Positions 26,633 through 35,439 of a stretch of DNA of 64,000 bases are shown in pieces. Every line of letters starts with the position of its first letter. Position 1 is the stretch's first letter. Position numbers and translations under genes: made by a program. Location of the stretch: assembly GCA_963662395.1 (NCBI GenBank), contig OY759511.1:4781912-4845911 (forward strand). The letters are read 5' to 3'. Source of the DNA: JAPOXR01 sp963662395 (GTDB taxonomy: Bacteria; Pseudomonadota; Alphaproteobacteria; Rhodobacterales; Rhodobacteraceae). The notes under the pieces were generated by a model. That model worked only from the letters and a program-made list of their open reading frames with translations. It made no database searches and was not told the origin of the DNA.

Positions 26633-27631
26633 TTAGAGGCCTGTCAGTCGGCGTTGCCTGGCAACCAGGTCGACACCCAGCTGGTCGAGGAAATGCAGAT
26701 GATCGATGAAGTTCCAGTTTTCGGCCAGCCTGTCGCCCTGTCGTCGGTAGATGTCGACGACGCGCATGCCTGCCCTGATATCCGAGGCCGGGGCCAGCCC
26801 GATATAGCCGCCGCGGGAGCGGACATCGAAGGTCGGCCAGCCAAAGAAACCGCCATAATGACCCTCGGCGATTTCGGTTCGGTGCCCGAAGAAATCTCCC
26901 CATTCGAGGCCCTCCTCGAAGGGAATGCAATGTTGCTCGAGATAGCGCTGCTGCGTGTATGGCGCTCCGATGCCGCCCGGCCCCCACCAGATCATGTCAT
27001 CCGTCCAGTCGAGCGACAAATCGGTGCCCGTGGTGCGGACATCGACCGAAAGCAACCGATCGATCATTCGGACAAACAACTCGAGCGTTCGCCTCCCTTC
27101 CTCCGGTGGCTGGTCGGCGAAAAGCAGCCCGTCCTGGGTTCGCGGGCCCGGCGTCACCATCACCGATGCCGTGGAGGGAGGAATGATTTCGGCCCGGATT
27201 TGGGTCATGAGGTTCATGATATCGAGAAACAGCGCCGACTCGGTGATCCGGCAATCCTCGACCTGGCTGAACTCGGCATAGCGGAGCATGACCGATTGCC
27301 TGGTCGGCCGCATGCCGAGAATGGGCGCATCGAACAGGCCAAGGAAATGTCCCATCGACAATACCCAGATCGAGGCACCATCATCGACCCGGTTGCCGCC
27401 GGCAAGGAAGATGTCCTGGCGCCGCTGCAGCGGGGCAAATGACCGCCTGATCGGCGTCCAGAACTTCCTGGCGGCCTCCTCGGGGCCTGTCGCCTCGTTG
27501 AAGGGATGGACAAACCGGAAACTGCAATCGGGGGAACAGTGTCTGGACAGAGCCCCGGCAATGTCGGCGGCACCGTCCAGCGCCTCCTGGTATCCCAGGA
27601 CCAGGGATTTGGCGGCTGCAAGCTCGTTCAA
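26633..27631 (-). CDS. SnoaL-like (NTF2-fold) protein with two domains
   Basis: 332 residues from TTG at 27631, chosen because AGGAG sits nine bases upstream; the longer frame to 27877 adds low-complexity sequence. Two SnoaL/NTF2-like halves are visible: CSPDCSFRFVHPFNEATGPE then ILGMRPTRQSVMLRYAEFSQ in the first, and LSLDWTDDMIWWGPGGIGAP then GMRVVDIYRRQGDRLAENWN in the second. The repeated pattern of Trp-Gly-Pro-Gly and the final NWNFIDHLHFLDQLGVD fits polyketide-cyclase-like enzymes that act on small organic substrates. The substrate is unknown. Confidence 0.75.
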   Translation of the reverse strand: MNELAAAKSLVLGYQEALDGAADIAGALSRHCSPDCSFRFVHPFNEATGPEEAARKFWTPIRRSFAPLQRRQDIFLAGGNRVDDGASIWVLSMGHFLGLFDAPILGMRPTRQSVMLRYAEFSQVEDCRITESALFLDIMNLMTQIRAEIIPPSTASVMVTPGPRTQDGLLFADQPPEEGRRTLELFVRMIDRLLSVDVRTTGTDLSLDWTDDMIWWGPGGIGAPYTQQRYLEQHCIPFEEGLEWGDFFGHRTEIAEGHYGGFFGWPTFDVRSRGGYIGLAPASDIRAGMRVVDIYRRQGDRLAENWNFIDHLHFLDQLGVDLVARQRRLTGL

Positions 27632-28243
27632 TGTGGCAATCTCCTGTTTGGGTGCCAGTTGCAGAAATGTGTCAATACTCTTCCATGAGGCCGAGCCCAA
27701 ATCATATCCAGAAATGACCCGCCTTTCTCGTCCGATATCGACCCGTCTGGCCAGGCCGTTCCTTCCTGGCGGCCTTGCCCCTCCAGTGATGGCCGCCCGG
27801 AGTTGAGGTCGACATCCCCTGGTCCGGGACTGCATTGCCACCAATGCGATTCTTCTGAACATCGTTGGCGGTGTCAACGGTGGGACGAAAGCGCGGGAGC
27901 CTGGCGGTCAACCGCGCTTTGCGGGAGTTTGTTCTCCCCCCATTGCCCTTTTCCTCGGAATGGTTGGCGGAAAATCTGTTATCATGGCGCGGGATTCAGA
28001 GTGCCTGGCAGACCTGGGACAAGGGTCGGACAGATGTTGGCGCATGGCCACGATTGCTGTCGGATTCCTGGTGCTTCCATGCGGTCAGTCATCTCGCTGA
28101 CGGCTGTTGACCGCTCGGATTCGATCGCAAGTTCGAGAGTGTCGAAACAAGATAGGGCGGTTTGCAGTCACGCTTTGGTGTTGATTGGCAGCATGAGCCC
28201 CGGCACACTGGCGAAAAGGAAAAACAGGCCAGAGCGATCCATC
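27632..28243. other. intergenic region between divergent genes
   Basis: About 610 bases between the SnoaL-like gene and the antitoxin gene. It should hold both promoters, but I see no convincing operator, repeat or RNA gene. Confidence 0.45.
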
Positions 28244-28513
28244 ATGGAACTTCCCGTCCGCGAGGCGAAGGCACGCCTCTCCGAACTGGCCGCCGCCGCC
28301 CGCAATGGGAAGCGGGTGATTATCACCAGGCACGGCCGGCCGCCGAGCTGGTGCGCTGCGACCGGCGCCGCGGGATCGGCTCCGACAGGCCGGAGGCTGC
28401 CCGCCATCGTCTCGGGGTCGGGGGCGACGGCAAGGGCCGGCCGGAGGAATTCGGCGATCCCGCCTTCAGCCGGAAGGTGCCTGGCCCCGACAGGGAGTGG
28501 CCGGACAGGGAAT
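28244..28513 (+). pseudogene. Phd/YefM-type antitoxin, frameshifted
   Basis: MELPVREAKARLSELAAAAR then NGKRVIITRHGRP is the DNA-binding half of a Phd-family antitoxin. Near 28345 the frame changes and continues AELVRCDRRRGI, RHRLGVGGDGKGRPEEFGDP and AFSRKV, the usual C-terminal toxin-binding part, reaching the toxin start without a clear stop. A single-base loss explains it. Antitoxin and toxin genes abut, as in intact modules. Confidence 0.75.
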
Positions 28514-28914
28514 GCGCGTTCTGCTCGATGCGTCCTGTCTGTTCGACTTCGTGGACAGGCCGGGAATGTTCCCGGAAGCCGGGCGCTCGAGGCGCCCGGA
28601 ACGGATTTCCATGTCAGCGCGGTTTCGATCCGGGAGATGCGCCTCAAGTTCAATTCCCGCCACCGGCCGGGCCAGAGCGGGAACCGCTTCTCTCCCGGGG
28701 ATGTGGTCACCGTCCCGGAAGACCGGGACCTGACGTTCCTGCCGGTGACCATGCGCTAGCCGCCGGCGAACTCGACATTCCGCTGGACCACGAGGACCCG
28801 TTCGACGAATTCCTGATGGTCCAGGCGCAAAAGGACGGCCTGCGGCTGCCGACCGCGGATGCCCTCCTGGCCGGTCATCGTGGCGGCGTGGCAACCGTGC
28901 CCGGTTCAGGTTAA
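28512..28914 (+). pseudogene. VapC-type PIN-domain toxin, frameshifted
   Basis: Start MRVLLDASCLFDFVDRPG (first catalytic Asp). In the next frame FHVSAVSIREMRLKFNSRHR carries the conserved Glu, and in a third frame ALAAGELDIPLDHEDPFDEF then LMVQAQKDGLRLPTADALLA carry the remaining acidic residues. At least two frame breaks, so no active RNase toxin is expected. With the broken antitoxin just upstream this is a dead toxin-antitoxin pair. Confidence 0.75.
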
Positions 28915-28923
28915 CAATGGTCG

Positions 28924-30540
28924 ATGGCAACGTTGAATTCCACCAGATCAGCGCCTGTGGACGAGGCAGGGGTCCGGCTGGAGGGTGGCTGGCGGGCATT
29001 GATGCGCCTGCCGGTCGAGTTGGATGTTGCCAAGGCCGACTGGAGTTCCGATCGGATCGAGGAAAATCCCGAATTGGCTCTCGCTCATGCGTTTCAATTG
29101 GCAAAGGTCGGCGATCCTTCCAGATCCCGGAATTTGCTCAACCGCTTCAGATCCCTGATCGAGGAAGGGCGACTCCGTGGCAGTGGGCTGGAATCGGACT
29201 TCATCCTGGTGGACACGCATGTGCGCGTCTACGAGGACAGGCTGGATGCCGAAGCTGATACCGGTCAGTTGAACAACCTGCTGTTGCAACTTCCTCCCGA
29301 TGACCGGATTGGCCAGGCCCTCACATTGAACCATTTGAGTTCGCTGGCATTACGCCTTGGTGAATTCGACACCGCCCAGCACCATGCCGAACAGGCGATC
29401 AGACTCTACAAGCAGGATGGTGCAGAGTTTGGCTCGCTGCATTTGCACACGCATCTGGGGCAGATCCGCATGATGCGCGGCGACTTGTCCGGTGCCGAAC
29501 GACAGTATGACGAAATGGAGTCATGCCTGGCAGAGCTTCCGGGAAATCCGGAGGGTCTGCGTGCCATCTGCAAGGCTCTCAAATCCGAGGTCGCCTATGA
29601 AATGAACGAGTTGGATGCCGCGGAGGATTTGCTCTCGGATGCCATGCAGATCGTCGAAGATGCCGATGCGTGGCCAGACGTGCTCGCCGCCAGTTACCGG
29701 GTGCGGATTCGTCTTGCTTTCGTGCGGGCGGGCCTTCCCGGGGCCCTGACGGAACTGTCCCACGCCGAGAGTACCGCGCATGGTCGCAATTTGCCGAGAC
29801 TCGCCAGCCTGATGCGAATCGAGCGCATTCGGGCATTGACCTTGAGCGATGAGCCCAGCGAGGCATTGAAGGCGATGGGCGATATCGGAGTATCGGTCGA
29901 TAACCTGAGCAGCAGACAGGCCGAGAGCAATTGGGAATTGCGGCACGGCACCACGAATGTTGCAATCGCGCGGTGGCTGGTTCGCACGCGGCGATCAAAA
30001 CAGGCGATCGGGTTCCTGGACATTGCCGAGGAAATCGCCATCCGCGGGAGCCAACTCCTGTCATTGGCCAAGCTCAGGGTAATCCGGGCCAATGCCCATT
30101 GGCGGTTGAACGCCCGCATGGATGCGACGGGCGCACTCCTGTCGGCGATCCGCCTGCTGAGAAACCAGCCCTTCCGAAGGTTCATTCTCGACGAGGGTAT
30201 CGAGTTGCAGCCGGTCGTTCAGGCAGCATTGAATGGATACCATGCGAGAGGCTCGATAAGTGCCTGGCATCGAAGACGACTCGCCGAGATCATGCATTCC
30301 TGGTCAGCCGGCCGAAACATGTCCGGCGATTCCGGCATCAAGAGGGAAAGAGCACGAATTCACAGGCAATATCTTGGCCTGCTGGCACTCGGATACTCGA
30401 ACAAGGAGATTGGCCGGACAATGGGCGTCTCCGAGAACACGGTAAAGTATCACCTCAAGCAACTGTATCTCGACCTGCAGGTCGATAATCGCACCCGGGC
30501 TGTTCATTGCGCCCGAGAGCAGGGGTTGCTCGACAGTTAA
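28924..30540 (+). CDS. LuxR-type transcriptional regulator with TPR-like N-terminal region
   Basis: 538 residues. Residues about 30-450 are helical repeats of TPR/MalT type (for example LGEFDTAQHHAEQAIRLYKQ and MRGDLSGAERQYDEMESCLA). The C-terminus is a LuxR/GerE helix-turn-helix: YLGLLALGYSNKEIGRTMGV then SENTVKYHLKQLYLDLQV. It lacks the ATPase domain of full MalT proteins, resembling the C-terminal two-thirds of one. It precedes the racemase/ABC/hydantoinase cluster on the same strand and is its likely regulator. The LuxR stop codon lies inside the palindrome at 30539-30558. Confidence 0.88.
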   Translation: MATLNSTRSAPVDEAGVRLEGGWRALMRLPVELDVAKADWSSDRIEENPELALAHAFQLAKVGDPSRSRNLLNRFRSLIEEGRLRGSGLESDFILVDTHVRVYEDRLDAEADTGQLNNLLLQLPPDDRIGQALTLNHLSSLALRLGEFDTAQHHAEQAIRLYKQDGAEFGSLHLHTHLGQIRMMRGDLSGAERQYDEMESCLAELPGNPEGLRAICKALKSEVAYEMNELDAAEDLLSDAMQIVEDADAWPDVLAASYRVRIRLAFVRAGLPGALTELSHAESTAHGRNLPRLASLMRIERIRALTLSDEPSEALKAMGDIGVSVDNLSSRQAESNWELRHGTTNVAIARWLVRTRRSKQAIGFLDIAEEIAIRGSQLLSLAKLRVIRANAHWRLNARMDATGALLSAIRLLRNQPFRRFILDEGIELQPVVQAALNGYHARGSISAWHRRRLAEIMHSWSAGRNMSGDSGIKRERARIHRQYLGLLALGYSNKEIGRTMGVSENTVKYHLKQLYLDLQVDNRTRAVHCAREQGLLDS

Positions 30541-30558
30541 CTACCCTAATGGGTAGTT
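30539..30558. promoter_or_regulatory. palindrome, candidate operator for the LuxR-type regulator
   Basis: AACTACCC-TAAT-GGGTAGTT, perfect 8-base arms around TAAT, between the regulator gene and the catabolic cluster. The inner TACCC/GGGTA arms resemble NarL/LuxR-family half-sites. A function as operator, rather than a short hairpin, is inferred from position and symmetry. Confidence 0.5.
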
Positions 30559-30611
30559 GTCTGATTCTGCCCGTTCGGAAAAACTGGTCGCGATTGCAAT
30601 GGGATCCAGTG

Positions 30612-31361
30612 GTGGCCGCTTCCTCCGACATTCGCGTACATGTCATAACGCCGATCGTTACCGAAGGATTTCGGACAACGGTGCCGTGTGTTCCGAAGGG
30701 CTGCATCCTGACCGTCGGACAGATTGAAAACGGTCCCGCCTCGATTGAATCTGCCGTTGACGAGGTGCTGGCGGCACCGGGAATCGTGGACGCGGCCATC
30801 AGGGCCGAACGGGATGGCGCCCAGGCAATCGTCATTGACTGCATGCTGGATCCGGGCCTGGAGGCGGCACGTGAAGTGGTGTCGGTTCCGGTCATCGGTT
30901 GTGGTGAAGCCGCGATGCGGAATGCGGGAGCCGCGTTTTCAATCGTGACCGTGCTCCAGAGGCAGGAAAGGGCATTTGTCGAACTTTCCCGCAAATACGG
31001 TCTTGGACCAAATCTGCTGGGCGTTCGAAGCATCGGTGTTCCGGTGTTGGCTCTGGAGACGGAATTCCGGACCGCGATCGACGCGACAATCCGTGAATCC
31101 CGCGCTGCCGCAAGAGCGGGTGCCGGAGCCATCGTTTTCGGATGCACCGGCATGCTGGGATTTGCCGAACCGGTCGGAGCGGTGCTGTCGGGCGTAGCCG
31201 TCATCGATCCCCTTCCGAACGCAATCTCGAGGGCTCGTGAAATGGTTGCGGCCGGCAGTCGGACGGACAAGACTCTCTATCCGTCGCCTGAACCCAAGCG
31301 GGTGGCCGGTTTCGAGGCGTGGGAAGAATTGCACAATCTGATGGGAGGTAACCGGGAGTGA
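30612..31361 (+). CDS. Asp/Glu/hydantoin racemase family protein
   Basis: About 249 residues from GTG at 30612, which makes the protein begin just before the conserved strand RVHVITPIVTEGF; ATG at 30549 lies inside the palindrome and would add 21 residues. The two catalytic cysteines of the family are in AIVIDCMLDPGLEAAR and GAIVFGCTGMLGFAEP. The family racemises amino acids or 5-substituted hydantoins without cofactor. Its end overlaps the next permease start by four bases (GTGA). Together with the HyuA-like gene downstream, a role in using both isomers of a hydantoin- or lactam-like compound is plausible. Confidence 0.88.
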   Translation: MAASSDIRVHVITPIVTEGFRTTVPCVPKGCILTVGQIENGPASIESAVDEVLAAPGIVDAAIRAERDGAQAIVIDCMLDPGLEAAREVVSVPVIGCGEAAMRNAGAAFSIVTVLQRQERAFVELSRKYGLGPNLLGVRSIGVPVLALETEFRTAIDATIRESRAAARAGAGAIVFGCTGMLGFAEPVGAVLSGVAVIDPLPNAISRAREMVAAGSRTDKTLYPSPEPKRVAGFEAWEELHNLMGGNRE

Positions 31362-32257
31362 CGTCGGTCACGTCAAGAACAGGCTGGCAGCCCCAGATCA
31401 TGCAACAGCACCGGCTCAAATGGCTCCTGGTTGTGCCCCTGGCCGCCTTCTTTACCGTGTTCTTCGTCGTGCCGGTGGGACTCATCTTCGCGACATCCTT
31501 CAACCCGCCTGGCATCGGGCAGGTGACATTGACAACCGAATTGACGCTTGAGAACTATTCGAGGTTCTTCTCCCGCTCCAACTACCTGATGGCGGCAATT
31601 CGTTCGGTTGTTCTGGCGACAACAGTGTCTTTTGTCACCCTGGTTGTCGCCTATCCGATGGCCGTCCTGATCGCCAAGACGAAGAACCCGTCGCGCAACA
31701 CCTTCCTGCTGATCCTGGTGCTGGCGGCCATGCAGCTGGACATGGTGATCAGGCTTTATGGAATGATGGTCATTCTCGGTGACAACGGAATGATCAACCA
31801 GATCCTGGCTGCGATGGGATTGAGGTCGGAACCATTGGGCCTGATGTACAACTTTCAGGGCGTTGTCCTCGGTCTCGTCCAGTTCTCCCTGCCATTCATG
31901 ATCCTCACCCTGATCGGCGTCATCAGGGGCATTCCGGTCAGCCTGGAGGAAGCAGCGCGCTCGCTGGGCGCCACGCGCATCCGCGCCTTCCTGCGCGTGA
32001 CCCTGCCGGCTTCCATGCCGGGAGTCCTTGCCGGTTCGCTATTGGTGTTCGCGCTGTCGATCTCGTCTTACATCGTTCCCGCATTGATGGGCGGATTTCG
32101 GGTCGGCGTGCTGCCGATTCACATTTACCAGCAGGTTGCCGAAAGCGCGCGCTTCCAGTTTGGCGCAACGATCGCGGCGGTCCTGTTTGTCCTCAGCGCG
32201 GTCTCGGTAGCGATCTACCTCCAGGTCGGACGCCGCAACTCCGGCGGGATGGCCTGA
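31358..32257 (+). CDS. ABC transporter permease, PotB-like
   Basis: 299 residues, GTG start overlapping the racemase stop. Six membrane segments, the first LLVVPLAAFFTVFFVVPVGL, and the EAA loop SLEEAARSLGATRIRAFLRV near residue 200. The layout is that of spermidine/putrescine-type (family POPT) importers. It overlaps the next permease gene by one base (TGATG). Inner membrane. Confidence 0.93.
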   Translation: MTSVTSRTGWQPQIMQQHRLKWLLVVPLAAFFTVFFVVPVGLIFATSFNPPGIGQVTLTTELTLENYSRFFSRSNYLMAAIRSVVLATTVSFVTLVVAYPMAVLIAKTKNPSRNTFLLILVLAAMQLDMVIRLYGMMVILGDNGMINQILAAMGLRSEPLGLMYNFQGVVLGLVQFSLPFMILTLIGVIRGIPVSLEEAARSLGATRIRAFLRVTLPASMPGVLAGSLLVFALSISSYIVPALMGGFRVGVLPIHIYQQVAESARFQFGATIAAVLFVLSAVSVAIYLQVGRRNSGGMA

Positions 32258-33063
32258 TGGAGCGCACGATTCCAATCCCGGTGATGATCGCTGCAGTGCT
32301 CGGCTTTTGCTACCTGCTGCTGCCGATCGTCGTCGTGGTTCTTGCCGGACTTACTGCCGGCGAGTTCCTGACATTCCCGCCCACGGGCCTTTCCCTGAGA
32401 TGGGTCATGGCGTTCCTGAACTCGGAGAAATACCTCGCCGCCTTCTTCTTCTCGTTTCGTCTTGCTCTCATGACGATGGTTGTCGCCACCGTTCTCGGAA
32501 CGGCGGCAGCGATATTCCTTGCACGGACGAGTTTTTTCGGACGGGCGGCACTTCGGGCGTTCTTTCTTTCGCCCGTCGTATTGCCGGGCGTCGTCGTCGG
32601 TTTCTCGCTCTATGCGTTCTTCATAACGACGGGAATGGGGCTGTCACGCACGATCTGGGGGCTGTGGATAGGGCACATTCTCTATTCCGTGCCCTATGTC
32701 ATAGGTACGGTTGGCGCGTCACTGGCCTCATTCGACCCTTCGCTCGAGGAGGCGGCACGAAGCCTCGGCGCCTCTCCCCTGCGAGCATTTCGGAAAGTCA
32801 CGCTTCCCAATATCGGGCACGGTATCCAGGCGGGTGCGATTTTTGCCTTCATCGTGAGCTTCGGGCAGTTTGAAGTTTCGTTGTTCCTGTCGGCCCCGAA
32901 TTCGGAGCCGTTGCCGATCGCGATGTACAATTCATTGCGCTACAAGTTCGAGCCCGACGCTGCGGCGGCGGGCATTTTCGCCATTACCCTTGTCATCACG
33001 TCGGTTCTCCTCACGAACCGGCTGGTGAATATCCGCCGTCTGCTCGAACGGCAGACGGCATAA
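32257..33063 (+). CDS. ABC transporter permease, PotC-like
   Basis: 268 residues, six membrane segments starting IPVMIAAVLGFCYLLLPIVV and the EAA loop SLEEAARSLGASPLRAFRKV near residue 165. Partner of the preceding PotB-like permease. A gap of 30 bases with AAAGGAA precedes the binding-protein gene. Confidence 0.93.
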   Translation: MERTIPIPVMIAAVLGFCYLLLPIVVVVLAGLTAGEFLTFPPTGLSLRWVMAFLNSEKYLAAFFFSFRLALMTMVVATVLGTAAAIFLARTSFFGRAALRAFFLSPVVLPGVVVGFSLYAFFITTGMGLSRTIWGLWIGHILYSVPYVIGTVGASLASFDPSLEEAARSLGASPLRAFRKVTLPNIGHGIQAGAIFAFIVSFGQFEVSLFLSAPNSEPLPIAMYNSLRYKFEPDAAAAGIFAITLVITSVLLTNRLVNIRRLLERQTA

Positions 33064-33093
33064 CCGGAGTCAATTGGAAAGGAATTTGAACCA

Positions 33094-34200
33094 ATGACCA
33101 GATCACAAAAACCAAGCCGACGCTCTGTCCTGAAAGGTGGAGTGACTCTCGGAGCGGCTACATTCGTGCCGACCGTTTTCAATATCAACCATGCCTGGGC
33201 TCAGGATGTCGGCTACGATGGCGAAGTGTTCGATGCCGGCGGAGCGACGCTGAATATCGGTGAATGGGGCGGCGGCTGGGAGGAATTCGTCCGCAAGGCC
33301 CTGACAGACCAGTTTGAAGCCGACTTCAACTGCAAGATCAACTGGGACAGCTCGTTTCCATGGTTTCCGAAATTCGTGACCCAGGGCGCACAGGATCCGG
33401 TTTATGATATCACGAACTGGAATCTTCCCAACCTGACCCAGACAAAGCAGGCAGGAGACTATTTCCTGACGACGGACGAGGTTCGTGAAAACGTTCCGAA
33501 TGCCGCCGATTGCTGGGATTTCGCGTTTGCGAGCGGTGCCGGTGTGACATGGGCCTACCAGCCATATGTCTATGCCTACCGCACGGATCTTGCCGGCGAA
33601 ATTGATGATTTTCGTGACTTCTGGGATCCGCGGTTTGCCAACAAGCGGGGCACCTACAGCACGGAGAACGGCTTGATGCATGCCTTCTTCATGGCGACCG
33701 CCAAGGCGTGGGGCAAGGACCAGTACGACATGCAGGCCGCATTCGAGGCCCTGGAAAACGCCATGCCGATGAAGATCAGCGAGTTCACCTTCAACATGCT
33801 CTCGCTGCTCGAGCGGGGGGAAGTCGAGATCGCCGTACATATCGAGGGAGAAGCTCTTTCGCTGAAGCGCAAGGGGGTGGCGGTTGACGTCTGGGAATGG
33901 GACAGCAAGCCAATATTGACCCAGACCAAGACGATCAGCCGTTATGCGGACCCGATGCAGAAGAAACTGGCATTCGCATTGTTGAATCGGACGCTGTCGA
34001 CCGAGTTTCTGGAAGCATTCGGTGAAGAATTCCTGTGGCGTCCCACCAACAGGAATGCCGCCATGGCCACTGCGCTGGCGAGCGAAGGTCTTACCAACAC
34101 CGCTGACGCTGTTTCCGCCTACTGGGTACCGGATTGGGATTTCTTCGTGGCAAACAAGCCGGAAATCACCGACCGGTTGAACCAGATTTTCGGGCTGTGA
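33094..34200 (+). CDS. ABC transporter substrate-binding protein, PotD-like, Tat-exported
   Basis: 368 residues. N-terminus MTRSQKPSRRSVLKGGVTLG is a twin-arginine signal (SRRSVLK), cleaved probably after NHAWA. The mature part TLNIGEWGGGWEEFVRKALT and DITNWNLPNLTQTKQ, and the C-terminal YWVPDWDFFVANKPEITDRL fit the spermidine/putrescine-type binding-protein family. Tat export suggests folding before export. The ligand is unknown; the operon argues for a cyclic amide, amino acid or amine. Confidence 0.92.
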   Translation: MTRSQKPSRRSVLKGGVTLGAATFVPTVFNINHAWAQDVGYDGEVFDAGGATLNIGEWGGGWEEFVRKALTDQFEADFNCKINWDSSFPWFPKFVTQGAQDPVYDITNWNLPNLTQTKQAGDYFLTTDEVRENVPNAADCWDFAFASGAGVTWAYQPYVYAYRTDLAGEIDDFRDFWDPRFANKRGTYSTENGLMHAFFMATAKAWGKDQYDMQAAFEALENAMPMKISEFTFNMLSLLERGEVEIAVHIEGEALSLKRKGVAVDVWEWDSKPILTQTKTISRYADPMQKKLAFALLNRTLSTEFLEAFGEEFLWRPTNRNAAMATALASEGLTNTADAVSAYWVPDWDFFVANKPEITDRLNQIFGL

Positions 34201-34208
34201 CGAATCAG

Positions 34209-34235
34209 ATGGCCGGGGTCTCAGACCCCGGCCAT
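34209..34235 (+). terminator. stem-loop between binding-protein and ATPase genes
   Basis: ATGGCCGGGGTC (34209-34220) and GACCCCGGCCAT (34224-34235) form a perfect 12-bp stem with a three-base loop. It is followed by TCCCC, not a U run. It probably attenuates or protects the transcript after the binding-protein gene, parallel to the stem at 5085-5120. Confidence 0.65.
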
Positions 34236-34353
34236 TCCCCTGGCAGCATGTGCATGGCACCTGAAGGTCGATCCGGCTGGCGGCCGGAGGCAGTTCAGGC
34301 CCGGATGTCCGTTCGTGCAGGCCCGGACAGGGTGCATTCGGAAGGGGTCGCGC

Positions 34354-35424
34354 ATGCCATATGTTGAATTTCTCGATATTTCCAAGCGTTACGGCACCAT
34401 CGAGGCTGTCGCAGAGTTGAACCTGTCAATCGAGAAGGGTGAGTTCTTTTCGCTGCTTGGGCCGTCCGGTTGCGGCAAATCCACGACGCTCCGCATGTTG
34501 GCCGGGTTCGTCAAACCGACGACAGGCAGGATCATGGTGAACGACCGGGACGTGACAGACCTGCCGCCCGAAACGCGTGACATCGGGATCGTCTTCCAGA
34601 ACTACGCCCTGTTCCCGCACATGACGGTGTTTGACAACATAGCCTTCGGGTTGGTGGAGCGGAAACAATCCAGGGCAGACATCCGGGCGCGGGTCGAAAC
34701 GGCGCTGACCGAGGTTGGCATGCAGGGATTCGAGTCGCGCTACGAGCGGGAGTTGTCCGGCGGTCAGAAACAACGTGTCGCACTGGCGCGGGTCCTGGTG
34801 GTCGAGCCCGAAATCCTGCTCCTGGACGAACCGTTGTCGGCGCTCGACAAGAAGCTGCGCGAGGAAATGAAGTTCTGGATCAAGAACATCCAGAAATCCG
34901 TCGGGATTACCACGATCTATGTCACACATGATCAGTCGGAGGCGCTGACGATGTCTGACCGGATCGGTGTCATGGACCAGGGGCGGGTTCTGCAGGTCGG
35001 AAGTCCGGTGGAGATATACGAGCGACCTGGCTCCCGTTTCATTTCCGAATTTATCGGTGAATCCAACGTGTTGTCGGGGAATATTCATGGAGTCGCCGAC
35101 CGGATGTGCAGCATTGACGTCGGTGGAGTGTTGATCGATGCGCCGCCTCCGGAAGGTGCGGTACTCAAACCCTCGCAGGACATCGCACTGCATGTCAGGC
35201 CGGAGATGATCCGGATTGCCGGATTGACACCGGTGGAAGCTCCGAAACTTGAGGGGTTGATTGTGGAGGAAGTGTACCAGGGATCCGTGCGGCGGTATCA
35301 GGTCGAGACCCGCGGAAACCTGCTGACAGTTGAAGTTGTCAACCGTCCTGACCTGCCACGATTGGGCAAGGGTGACCCGGTTTCACTGTTTTGGGATGCC
35401 GAAATCGGCGTCATCATTCCCTGA
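34354..35424 (+). CDS. ABC transporter ATP-binding protein, PotA-like
   Basis: 356 residues from ATG at 34354, preceded by GGAAGGGG; an upstream ATG-like frame start at 34315 adds 13 poorly conserved residues. Walker A GPSGCGKSTTLRML, signature LSGGQKQRVALARVL, Walker B EILLLDEPLSALDKKL, switch YVTHDQSEALTMSDRI, and a C-terminal TOBE domain (IALHVRPEMIRIAG). Powers the PotB/PotC-like permeases encoded upstream. Confidence 0.94.
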   Translation: MPYVEFLDISKRYGTIEAVAELNLSIEKGEFFSLLGPSGCGKSTTLRMLAGFVKPTTGRIMVNDRDVTDLPPETRDIGIVFQNYALFPHMTVFDNIAFGLVERKQSRADIRARVETALTEVGMQGFESRYERELSGGQKQRVALARVLVVEPEILLLDEPLSALDKKLREEMKFWIKNIQKSVGITTIYVTHDQSEALTMSDRIGVMDQGRVLQVGSPVEIYERPGSRFISEFIGESNVLSGNIHGVADRMCSIDVGGVLIDAPPPEGAVLKPSQDIALHVRPEMIRIAGLTPVEAPKLEGLIVEEVYQGSVRRYQVETRGNLLTVEVVNRPDLPRLGKGDPVSLFWDAEIGVIIP

Positions 35425-35439
35425 GTCAGAGATAGCCAG

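Noticed and set aside
26231..27442. A 403-codon plus-strand frame
   Set aside because: Mostly antisense to the SnoaL-like gene, which has a ribosome site and coherent domains on the minus strand.
33103..34260. A 385-codon minus-strand frame
   Set aside because: Antisense to the PotD-like gene, whose Tat signal, family motifs and operon position are clear.
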